A DNA stretch of 64,000 nt from Mytilisepta virgata (taxonomy: Eukaryota > Mollusca > Bivalvia > Mytilida > Mytilidae). The DNA lies in the NCBI GenBank assembly GCA_028015205.1, contig CM051520.1, forward strand, positions 32,913,528 through 32,977,527, given 5' to 3'. The notes below the pieces were generated by a model, which worked only from the letters and a program-made list of their open reading frames with translations, was not told the DNA's origin and made no database searches. Positions 1 to 55,794 of this stretch are shown here, piece by piece (position 1 is the first letter of the stretch; every line of letters begins with the position of its first letter). Both the position numbers and the translations under genes were made by a program.

Positions 1-2579
1 TTTATTTTGAATTTTGCTAACATTTTGAAAAAGCGACGTTTCTTTTGCGGTTCAGTATATATATCTTTATCCCTCTATTATGTTATCTGGAATCGTCTTG
101 AATCTATAGCAGTGCCACTTGTGGCTAAGCGCTTTTAAATTTACAACTGTGACACTTATGACCTATACGCTTCATATAGCTATATATCTCCAAATGCTAT
201 CTGGAAACGATAGCCATTGTCACTTATACATTACTATGCGCTATATCCTTATCCAAAGCTATAGCCAATACTATTTGAAATTTTAGATCAAATAATACAA
301 ATTTACCTGACTAGCTGTTTCAACTCCAGACGTTGACCCGCTGAACGATTCACAAAGACTGAATAACTGACTGATTGTCCAGGTATAAATACTTAAAACG
401 CGGACATTACAGAGGTTTTTTTTTGCGAAAATGACAACAAAAGAATTTCCCCGGAATTCTCTATATTTTAACATCAAATTGCCGTTAATGACACATTCTA
501 TGAAACTTAAATGCTACCTAGATCTTTTTAATGTGTACCATCTATATTTTGCAAACAATTTACCGATTATATTGTTCATTGTCCACTATTGTCTCCGATA
601 TATTTGCGTTCTCAAGTAAAAAAATCCTTAGCAAAAACCTGTAAAGTGCTGATTTAAGATATTGATTGTTATATAAACTATAACTATATCCAATAAACTT
701 TGTTACAATAGTTTCACCTTAAAATTAAATGATTTTAATTTTTTAACGAGCCTTGCCTTGTGTACAATAGAAGTTATAGAACCGTTACAGATTTATAAAT
801 ATCCTCCAGGTAGTAGGTTTGGGAGACAAATCATAGTTTCTATTGTAATATCGAGTATAAATACACGCATAAACTTCTCATTAATAACACACAGGAACTC
901 AGAAAAAACTTAAGAACTTTTTCACATTAAGGGTTACATTTTACATAATTCTGCGAACGTTGCTCTCTCTCCAAATGACTTGAACTCTTAAAATGTATAC
1001 TGACCTGTCATGAATAATGAATACTCCCGATTTCTACTGACCCCAATGACGAGATACCATTAAACCTTTTATTTCTTACTGTTTTGTTTAATATCCGACA
1101 ATGCAGAGCCTTTGCTAGTTTTACAGTTAAAGCCAGTACGATTATCTAGGCAATGGACAGTGCAACCAATTCAAGCATTTCTTGGTAGACGCCACTTTGT
1201 TGACAGTCATACTGTATTAGATTTTATATCACGTTTTAAACAACAAATGGTTGGGAAAGGTAGGGAGGTTTGGGTACCAATAAGGCCATTTTAAACCCAC
1301 CGCTGTTTAGTGTCTTACCAAGTATGACTACCCAGACTCTTCATTGTAACAATATTTGTGTTTGGTCCTTTTAATGCTAAAGGTCTGTTGTTTGGTACAT
1401 CATGTCATTTTAGACATTTCCTGTTATCCGTTCTATTTTTTGTTCTTACAAAAGAATAAAAAGATGTGGAATAAACCAAACGTAATTTGAGAAAAGATTA
1501 AAATACTCTCTAAAAAACAGTGATGTCATCAGGGTATCCGGAATGACATCATGTTCTGCTCGTCAACGATACCCTTTTAATGTTATTTTTTGTCTGAATT
1601 AAGTTATGTTGTTTGTATATGTTGAACGGCGTTAGCAGATTGGTATGTCATTATGAACGTTTCAAGTTATCTGTTTTTTTTTTGTTTTTACAACATAATA
1701 CAAATACGTCTAAATCAAATGTAATTCGAAAAAGATTAAAGCACCAGATGTGACATCAGGTTATCTGGAAGGATAGGTTCTGCGGCATCAACGGCATCCT
1801 TAATATTGGAAGATAAGGTGACATGCTTTTCCCCGCAATTTGTGTTCATGATTTCTACTTGTCTTTGACATATTTTCTTGAATTATTCCTTCGACTTAAT
1901 TATTCGATATTGTTACCACCATTTTACAGTTGCTGTGAAAAGCATTGATTTTCAAATTGATACTGCTCACATCACAAAGAAAATCTAGGTCAATTTTAAT
2001 CTCTTTTTAGTAATCTATAAATTGGCTCAACTTGACAAAGTTTTTAATGAGCATGATGTAGCAGCTTAGGCCTTTCAATAATATCAGAGAATAAAAGTAA
2101 TCCAAAACCGAAATGAACATAAAAAAAACATAATTAGACTTGAAACTAATGCAAAGCTGAGCAAAAAATATGGCAGTGTAAAAATATCCTGCAATGCATT
2201 CAGCACTTGTTCCATCACCCTCCCATAACAGATGTCCACCCTTCCTCCCCCATGGCCACTGTAGCCCCACCATAAATTGTAACGCGAATAGGATTTTCTT
2301 TTAATTTTCAATTTTTTTTAACTTAGACGACGGCCGTCTTTGATTTTTCAAAATGGTTTTCTATACCAATTTTCGATGGTGCTAAACATTTCGACGCAAA
2401 ACTTGGAGCAGTCCAGATTTTTTTCTTTTAGAGAAATTTATCAAATATGTAATGGTGGCTATTTTGAATATTATAAAATCAGCCTGAAACTCTACTAATG
2501 ATGCCCTATTTTGTGCCAAGTTGCGTTTTAATCAGAACACTCGCGGCGAACAAATGGTGACTGGAGAAGAAAGAAGAAT
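1..2579. other. AT-rich flank without a recognised gene
   Basis: Only short random reading frames. A diverged direct duplication lies at about 1397-1600 and 1645-1812: both copies share a TAAANCAAANGTAATT-like core, a GAAAAGATTAAA motif and GATGTNACATCAGGNTATC, about 240 bases apart. The first 260 bases hold two faint copies of a CTATCTGGAA...GCCA motif. Confidence 0.5.
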
Positions 2580-2730
2580 AACACTGGTGTTAAAGTGCAA
2601 GACGGAAAAATCTCAGACACCCAAGGGAAATATTTCTGGTCTCCAACGAGGCTCCGCCGAGTTGGAGACCAATAGAAATCTTTCCCGCGGGTTCTGAGAT
2701 TTTTCCGCCTTGCACATTAACACCAGTGTT
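2580..2730. repeat. Long hairpin (foldback MITE-like) element
   Basis: The two arms, about 70 bases each, are nearly complementary from the outer AACACTGGTGTT/AACACCAGTGTT through GGAAAAATCTCAGA to the centre GGTCTCCAAC/GTTGGAGACC. The loop is about 13 bases. A diverged half-arm appears at about 5320-5370 (CTGAGATTTCTAGATCTTGC). Confidence 0.85.
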
Positions 2731-3837
2731 TTGATTCTTTTTCTCACTAATATTTACTCAAGCAAGTGTGTCATACAGCGTATTCTATGCGTAGGAAACA
2801 AACGGAGCTATCTCCCCATGAATGTAGTGCGTTATGTACATTTTGTGTGTGATGTGTATGTGCTTTTGTGTAATGGATGTATTCTGAATAATTCAAGCCA
2901 ACGACGAGTGAAACCTTTAGATATAAAACGATATGGACAATATGGAATATGTAAGACTAATAAAAACTCGAAGTATTTATTAAATATCGCTCATACAGTA
3001 AATAATCACGATTGTCGGAACCGCAAAAATTTTGCGGGAAAACAAGCGTGAAATTCTTATCTCACCCACGGGAAAGACAAGGATATCTCACATGGCTAAA
3101 AATAGGTACTGGGCTGTCTCATTAGTGAGAAAACGGAGTTAAAAGATGATGTTCCACCGACATTTCGTGATGGAAAAATAATCACTGTCTCAGAGAGAAT
3201 TCAGCAGTATTTTCTACGAGAATATAACAAGTTGCGTTTTGATCGGGCCAGCCATCTCTGAGAACAGACACGATCAAAATGTGAATAAGAAAGGATAAAA
3301 CGGAGTAAATCGATATGTTCCCTCGACAATTCGTGGGGTGATAACAATAACAATGTATCAGAGAAAATTAAGCTATATTTGCTACGAGCAGATAACACGT
3401 ATATTTTAATAAGCAAGTCAACATTCAAAAGTATAATAAACAATATTACAGTCACAACTGGAATTATACATTGTTGGGAAATGACTTCTGCGCCATCTAC
3501 TAAAATAAAATTATAGATCTGTCAACATGAAAATATTATGTAATAAGAATATTTAAAACAATCAAACAAAAATAAAATGAAATAGATATAAAATCAAATT
3601 TTAAAAATCAAATCAAAATAGTAACTACTAGCTACTGATGTAATAAAAGATAAACAGAATATCGGGATTATATTCAAAAACATACGTATAAAATTTTGCC
3701 AAAATAATAAATTATCGATGAATAAGTATAAATCTAATAACAACGTACAAAACAAAAATATATGTCATTTTCATAATTATTGGTAGTTTCGAGAATCCGG
3801 TAATTAATATATTAATTTGATAACGAAACGTATTTAA
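2731..3837. other. No gene; direct duplication of about 110 bp
   Basis: Segments 3125-3230 and 3284-3395 are diverged direct copies (shared AAAACGGAGT, ATGTTCC, TCAGAGA, CTACGAG and GATAACA-like blocks), about 160 bases apart. AAGTTGCGTTTT at 3230 also occurs at 2519, so the hairpin at 2580 seems inserted into this repeat. The remainder is AT-rich. Confidence 0.5.
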
Positions 3838-4920
3838 CTAGAGGCTCAGAGGGCTGAACCTGTATCGCTCACCTCGCATGAAAGCCATTTGTATTGGTGT
3901 ACCTCAAAGAGTCACTTCTCCCTATCATTATGAAGTATGGTACATGTAAGCTTTTAAGAAGCAATTTGACCTTCATCAAGGTCATTCTACTTACAGGTCA
4001 GCATATTCTAAAATTTGGCGGTTTCCCAGAAGAATTTTACATGTATTTCCCATAGGGTCTTATGTTAACCTAAGTCCTCTGCTGAAGGCCATTTTGAATT
4101 AGGGATCGGCACCAGAGTAACAACACTTGGTTAGCACTGTAAGAGGAATATTCAGACCATGTTTGGTTTCAAGCAATTCTGCGGTTCTGTAGATTTTTGT
4201 TATATGCCATAGACACTTTCTGTCAAGTTTGGCTCTATTTGGCCAAGCAGTTTAAGAGATTTCTTTTTAAATCAACCATTCGGAAACATCTATTGCCTAT
4301 GTAGGTCATGTTTCTTGTCTGATGTTGACAAAAAACACCTCCAACAGATGCTTCCTGTCAGGCCTCGGACCTTTTGCCACGCAGTTTCAAAGAAGATTAT
4401 CACCCAATAAAAGACAAGAATTGCCCATGACTGCCATGTTTGTTGCCTGGTCAAGACGAAATGAGGAAACATTGTATAGAACCTCCCAATTAGATGCTTT
4501 CTGTCAAGTTTCGTTCCATTTGGCCAAGTGACTTCAGAAAAGATTCTTTTATATCAGCCAATCAGAAACAAGAACTTCTCATGACGACCATATTTGTATT
4601 CCGATCAGGACAAAATGAGGAAACTTTATAAACTTGATAATGGACCTCCCATGTATGCTTCCTGTCAAGTTTTGTTCCAATTGGCCCAGCAAGAGGAGAA
4701 GATTTTTGAAAACTCAGCCAATCAGAAACAACAGTCGCCCATGGCGATCTGGACTAAATGAGCATTCTTATAAAGGACCCTACATAGATGCTTCCTACCA
4801 AATTTAACTCCATTTGGCCCAGTGGTTTCAGAGGAGAAGATTAAAATGTGAAAAGTTGACGGACGACGAACGGAACCCCAAGTGATGACAAAAGCTCACA
4901 TTGCTTTTGACCAGGTGAGC
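3838..4920 (+). repeat. R1 element, copy a
   Basis: Starts CTAGAGGCTC, has a terminal stem and TCGCTCACCT just inside, diverged internal units with CCATTTGGCC and TTTCAGA(G/A)GA motifs, and ends CAGGTGAGC. TAA flanks both ends (3835-3837 and 4921-4923), consistent with a 3-bp target duplication. Subterminal GCTCACCT and terminal AGGTGAGC are inverted copies. Confidence 0.8.
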
Positions 4921-6024
4921 TAAAAACTACTTATAAAAGGTTTTTTTTTAAAGTTCAACGATAGTTAGCTTGTGATCAATGGGTGGTCAATTTGACAATT
5001 AGCTACCAATCTTATTTTGCCAGTCTGATCTCTAGATAACTGAATTCAAAATCACATGATTATTTTGATTATACATGTATTTTAAATTATTTACAATACG
5101 CATACAACCTTTAAGTAACTTATCTTCCATAAAATTTCGAACAATCATGTAAAAAATGTTCATCTTGGTCTCGGTGGGCCACATGGTTGGAACTATTAAT
5201 GGTGTTCAAGTTCTCCGATTTCGACTGTAAATGTATCGTTGTACATACATTATTACCCCGTGAACACAGCATTCCGCCTTTTTTGGAGGGTGAGATTTTG
5301 CTGTTTTGTACAGGGGTGAGAACGGCTAACCCCGGGTGTCTGAGATTTCTAGATCTTGCACTTTCACCGTTGTTAGATTCAATATTTTTCGAACAGGTTA
5401 CCTATCAGGCTTATCACAGATAGTTAGTAGTTTTATATTACGATGAATGCTAGATGTTTGTTAATATATGAAACTAACGCAGACAAAATTAAGATATACA
5501 TATATCTAACAACAAAAAATAAGCATCACACTAATTTAAATTATTAAAAGTAAATACGGTTAAACAAATTTAGACCCCAAATAACTCGGTTACAATGTGT
5601 TAAGGAGTTATATCAAAATTATTTGAGAACAACTTTTATTCACAAATTTACTACACGCCTTAAGTCTCCTTTTCACTGCTGGTATCTTGGAATGATGAAC
5701 TGTTCGTTTTGTTTTTCAAAACATCCGGAGTTTGGTTATACTTGATACATGGGGGTTTGTATATATCACCAACGTATTTTGTACTGTAAAAGACATTATA
5801 TAATATATTATTGGTAATATAGTGAACTCATACAAATAGAATTAAAAATTGTTGAAATGCGCACAAACATATGTACAGCATATAATGTTTTATCACTAAA
5901 TGTTGTTTTCAGGTACCAAACTGAATATAACAAATAAAAAGGTAAGTTTATCAACTGTAGGCTAAAGACGTATACTTACTAAAGCAAGACTGAAGGAATT
6001 GAAGTATTATATTTGTAAATCAAG
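4921..6024. other. No gene recognised
   Basis: AT-rich sequence. A half-arm related to the 2.6-kb hairpin lies at about 5320-5370. A GGTCTCGGTGGGCCACATGG stretch at 5167 followed by GTTCAAGTTC resembles diverged tRNA-type A and B boxes, but is too poor to call a tRNA or SINE. Confidence 0.4.
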
Positions 6025-6957
6025 TTCACACACACGGATTTTTCTTACGAGTCCTTACGGACAACTCGTAGTCAACCGCAAGCATCCGTACATACCTCGT
6101 TGGCATCCGTTAATACCTCTCACAAATCGCAGATACTCGCAGACACCCCTGAGAATCCGTGAAAGTAGAGGCAAATTTTTTGACATGCCAAAAATTTTTC
6201 TGCAAGTGTCCACGGATTACATTTTCCGTAAATATGTCTTAAATAACTTGTATCAATTCGTTAGTATCGCAAACCGGTCGCAACAACATGTAACCCTCAG
6301 TAAACTACTCGCAAGAATCGGTAAATGTCTCGTAAATAATTTGTTTTACGATTTGTTACGATTAGTTTACGTTGTTTAATGGATTATTACGAGTGTTTAA
6401 GAGAAGTTTACGATTTTATTCACGTCGTGTTACAGTGGCTTAACGGATTAAGAGTTATTACGAGCACTTTACGTATAGTTACGAATACTTTACGAATACA
6501 TACGTATACTTTACGATATAGGAAAGGTATAAGAATTGTCTCGCTGGATGTCAGTTGTCGAATGATTATACACAGAGAATTGCATACTTTTTTGCAAAAA
6601 ACATAAGGACTCGTAAATACTCGTAACTAACTCACAACTACTCATAACAACACATCAACAGGTCGTAATTTACACATAAAAGCTTAGATGAACCGTAACA
6701 TTCCGTAATATATCGTAACAATACATAAAAAGCTCGTAAAATGTGCTCGCATTTATCCTTGGTAAGTCGGAACAAATGGTAGATTTTTGCCGTAAATACA
6801 TCGTATTAACTCGTACATTAATAAACCGTTAATGGCTCGGAATTACTCGTAGCAACTCTTAAATCGCTCATAAAAGACGCCAATTCGTAAGGATCCGTGT
6901 ACTTTTACGAATGTGTGCCACACGCAAGGATTCGTAAGAAAAATCCATATCTGTGAA
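6025..6957. mobile_element. Foldback element with low-complexity ACTCGTAA-rich core
   Basis: Inverted ends of about 35 bases (left GGATTTTTCTTACGAGTCCT, right AGGATTCGTAAGAAAAATCC). The interior is dominated by variants of TTACGAGT/ACTCGTAA, and contains only short reading frames. This is a non-autonomous, satellite-filled inverted-repeat element. Confidence 0.75.
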
Positions 6958-7030
6958 GGTAGCATAAGCAAGTTGACAATTTTACTTTTACATTAAACAA
7001 CTGAAAAATTGCAAACGAAATTGTCTGATA

Positions 7031-7141
7031 ATGGATCTATTTAAATTCATGAGTTTGACAAAAGGTGCCATACAGAGACTGACGGAGAAGGTCAAACAGA
7101 AAAACAACACAACAAAATTCTCAAAAACACCGCTGCTGCTT
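7031..7141 (+). CDS. Possible small plus-strand exon with ATG start
   Basis: Opens with ATG after an in-frame upstream stop and encodes MDLFKFMSLTKGAIQRLT plus a Lys-rich stretch, ending CTT|GTAAGT in phase 0. A second possible exon at 7438-7498 continues in phase 0. Both splice signals are good, but the product is short, unrecognised and close to the 3' end of the minus-strand gene. It may be chance. Confidence 0.2.
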
Positions 7142-7437
7142 GTAAGTTGCTACAAATGAAGAGAAGATGAAAATTGGAATAGAAAGGTCATTCAATTGAG
7201 ACTATCGGGCTTTGGTATTTCATCTATTCATCTACGCCCTTAGTCAAATAGTAGATATTTAACTTTTACGAAACAGAAACAACTTTAAAGTTTTAACAAT
7301 AAAATGGACCCAGTGTATGGAAGAAAATAGATATACCAAGAATGATGACAGTAATTAAAAATCTGAAAAACACTAAAGAAAAACAAGTACTTACGTTATT
7401 GATTTTTTTTTATCCTTCGATACTTTTTAAAATGTAG

Positions 7438-7498
7438 AGTCAAATGAAAAAGAATGAGGTTTTTCGCTGGTCATTCCAATTGAGATCAGATATGCGAG
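7438..7498 (+). CDS. Possible second plus-strand exon
   Basis: A 61-bp open segment after a polypyrimidine tract and TAG, encoding SQMKKNEVFRWSFQLRSD, and ending G|GTAAGT (phase 1). It is in phase with the candidate exon at 7031-7141. No following exon was found; the next plus-strand stretch runs antisense to the receptor's transmembrane exon. Confidence 0.2.
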
Positions 7499-7737
7499 GT
7501 AAGTTTTCTTATCAGTAATGCATGCGAAAAGGGTACTAACATGATTTTTATACATAGATGTTTTACAATATTCGTTCGCCAACACCTTTAATGTTCTAAT
7601 TTATGCAGATACGTTTCAAAAAGTATATTATCATGAGATATTAAATTAATTGTTATTAATATTCTACAGTTTATCTCTGTACTTGAAATCATTCTTCATT
7701 CATTTATCCCTAGTTTTTTTTATATCTCTTTGGAGAT

Positions 7738-7743
7738 TTTTAA
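7738..7743 (-). promoter_or_regulatory. Candidate poly(A) signal (ATTAAA) for the receptor gene
   Basis: TTTAAT on the plus strand reads ATTAAA on the minus strand, about 60 bases past the TAA stop. The sequence is AT-rich, so chance occurrence is possible. Confidence 0.35.
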
Positions 7744-7802
7744 TGTGCTAAAGCATTTACGTTTTGAACAGACCTTAAAACCATTTTTATACTTTAACAA
7801 AA

Positions 7803-52733
<44,931 letters not shown>

Positions 52734-53629
52734 CTACAAATTAAAACAATTGCGGTAATAAACAGTTTTCTTTATGCTAAAACATTTGTGAAGGCGGATT
52801 TTTCCGTTTGTTTAAACATAATAAAAATAAGTCTATATAAATAACAAATAAAATCAAAACGTCTGCGCCTTATTAGTGCAAGGTTGTAAACTACATGTGT
52901 ATCGTTTTATGTGCTGTTTTCATGGTATTAGAGATTAAAATTTACTAATTTAAATTAGCAATAAAATCGTTAACTGTGTAGTTAAGAGTATTGTTGTTGA
53001 TAAGCAACAATTTGTATGTGTCCCTTTTTTAACTAATTAGAAGTTAACGTCGGAACTCCACAAATCGTGAGTACATTTTTTTTTACATCGACATTACATG
53101 GCATAGCATACATGGTAAATCGTTTTCTTCTGGCGTACATGTTACATCTTTCCTAGGTCTCTTTGGTCGTAAAAGTCACACGACAAGCAAAACAAAGCAG
53201 GCCACGCCTAACTAGACCAAGGTTTGTTTTAAAAAACTAAGTATGTTGCGAAAAGCTCATGCGACAATAGATAACAAGAAAAATAAATGGAAATGGTGAG
53301 CTGTCAAAAGGGGCATAAAACGACTAAAATGCATATGCATAAAATACACAAGTCGAACAAAACCAAATATAAAATCGTTAAAAAACAACAACAATCAAAC
53401 TAAAAAGTTAAAATTACGCAACGTTTCGACCAATATGGTCTTGATCACGAACATGTAAAAATAAAAATAAAAAGGTGTTGACTCTTTGAAAATAACAATC
53501 CAAAGATACAAATATTACATATAGTAAATTTACACTATGCTGTATACGACGCAACCTAGAGCAAGACTGAGTCCGTACGTAAAATGTAAACAAAAAGAAA
53601 ATTTCAAAATTCAAATTTGTTTAGATTTT
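52734..53629. other. Upstream intron or flank with a repeat fragment
   Basis: At about 53276-53460 a segment with GGTGAGCTGTCAAAAGGGGC, ACGACT and CAACGTTTCGACCAATATGG-TCTTGATCACGA is repeated at 54085-54260, where it interrupts R1-like units. Confidence 0.65.
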
Positions 53630-55070
53630 ATGGACAGACTCAGTCCATTTTGGCCAAGCGGTTTCAGAGAAGAAAATTTCTTTATATCAGCAAATCAGAA
53701 ATAAGAATTTCCCATGGCAGCCATACATGTCGTCCAATCAGGATGAAAAAATATATTTCATAAAAGTCCTTCCATAGATGCTTCCTGTCAACGTTGGCTG
53801 ACAGTTTTGGCCAAGTAGTTCCAGAGAGAGAAAAAAGTTGAATCAACCAATGAGAAACAAGAATTGCCCATAACGGCCATGTTTGCTGCCCGATCGGGAC
53901 GAAATAAGGAAACTTTGTATAGAACCTCCAGTAGATGCTTCCTGTCTAGTTTTGTTCCATTTGGTCAAGCAACTTCAGAGGAGAATATTGTTTTATATCA
54001 GTCAATCAGAAAAAAAGAACTGCCCATGGTGGCCATATTTGTAGTCTGATCGGGACGAAATGAGGAAATTTTATAAAAGAAAAAAGAAAAATAAATGGAA
54101 ACGGTGAGCTGTCAAAAGGGGCATAAAACGACTTTAACGTATAAAATACACAAGTCCAACAAAACCAAAAATAAAATCGTAAAAAAACAACAATCAAACT
54201 AAAAAGTTAAAAATACCCAACGTTTCGACCTATATGGTCTTGATCACGAGCATGTAAAAAATAAAAATGAAAATAAGAATAAATATCAATTTAAAAACAA
54301 AAATTTAAATTAAAAATTAAAAATAAGAATAAATATAATTTTATAAAGGACCTCCCATTATATGCTTCCTGTCAAATTTCTTTTCATTTGACCAAGCGAT
54401 TTCAGAGAGGACGTTTTTATATCAGCCAATCAGAAACAAGAACTGCCCATGTCGGCCATATTTGTAGTCCGAAAAAAACTCCCATAGATGATTCCTGTCA
54501 GGTTTCGTTCCATTTGGCCAAGGAGTTCCAGATAAAAAAAATTTAATCAACCAATGAGACACAAGAATAGCCCATGACGGACATTTTTGTTGCCCGATCG
54601 GGATGAAATGAGGAAACTTTGTAAAGAACCTCCTATAGATGCTTCCTATCAACTTTCGTTCCATTTGGCCAAGTGATTTCAGAGGAGAAGATACAAGAAA
54701 CAAGAACTGCCCATAGCGGCCATATTTGTATTCCAATCGGAACGAAATGAAGAAACTTAATTTATAAAGGACCTCCCATATATTCTTCCTGTCAAGTTTT
54801 GTTTCATTTGTCTTAGCAGTTTCAGAGGAAAATATTTTTGAAAACTCAGCCAATCAGGAACAACAATTGCCTTTGGCGGCCATGTTTGTTTTTCCGATCG
54901 GGACGAAATTAGCAAACTTTATAAAGGACCTTACATAGATGCTTCCTGTCAAATTTAATTCATTTTGGCCCAGTGGTTTCAGAGGAGAAGATTAAAATGT
55001 GAAAAGTTTACAGACCGACGAAGGACGCCAAGTGATGATAAAAGCTCACATTGCCTTTGTTCAGGTGAGC
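53630..55070 (+). repeat. R1-like element, copy g
   Basis: Units of the copy-a subtype: TCCATTTGGCCAAG, TTTCAGAGGAGAA, AATCAGAAACAAGAA(C/T)TGCC, GCGGCCAT and GATGCTTCCTGTCAA, ending TTCAGGTGAGC. A copy of the TTTCGACC-containing repeat is inserted at about 54080-54340. Confidence 0.75.
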
Positions 55071-55794
55071 TCAAAATACGTTGCGCCATTATTGTTTTAT
55101 TTTTCTCTTTATTTGCCTTTTTGAAAATAATTATTCTTTTATCTAATTTAGATATCTAGAACTACTAAAAATTATTTGAGATTCATTTCCAAGGCCGCGG
55201 ATATTTTGTTTGTGTACCAAATGTTCAGGTACCACCCACACGGATTTCTCCACATTATGTGAAAAGGTGTGTCAACAAAATCGTTAATCAAGCAGTTATT
55301 ATGTAAAAGAATCAACTGCTGATAAAATCTTCAAATTCTCAAATTATGAAGAAATATCTTGCAAAAAAACCACCAGATAAAATTATTAAATAGCAAAGCG
55401 ACAAAAGAAACTTTAAGGTATACATATACATGATATAACTTTTATTTGTATATTGATATTTTTGTTCTTGAGTAGGTACAATGTACCTTTTCAATTTCAC
55501 ATAATGATAAGATTTAATAGTTTGATGAAGTTTTTTTCATTGAATACACATATGTATCATATTAAAACAATTAAAAAATCAGTTATGTCATTTAACTTGG
55601 CATTGTAAATGAGGTATTATAAAATTAAAATTTGTCTGTAAGAAATATGTGACAAAATATTATTAATAGATGAGATGTTTTCTTCTTCATAAGAGCAAAT
55701 CATTTAAAAAAACACAGAATAACAATAATTTTTTGTGTTTGAAAGGCTGTTTCCCTGAACGCCAACATTTAATTAATATGTTCTATCCAAAAGA
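55071..55794. other. AT-rich, no feature
   Basis: No gene or repeat recognised. Confidence 0.4.

Noticed and set aside
5167..5245. tRNA-derived SINE head (A-box-like GGTCTCGGTGGGCCAC, B-box-like GTTCAAGTTC).
   Set aside because: No cloverleaf can be drawn and the boxes are poor matches.
54422..54853. 143-residue minus-strand frame.
   Set aside because: Antisense of R1-like tandem units; repeats of PFGQMERK-like translation reflect the DNA repeat.
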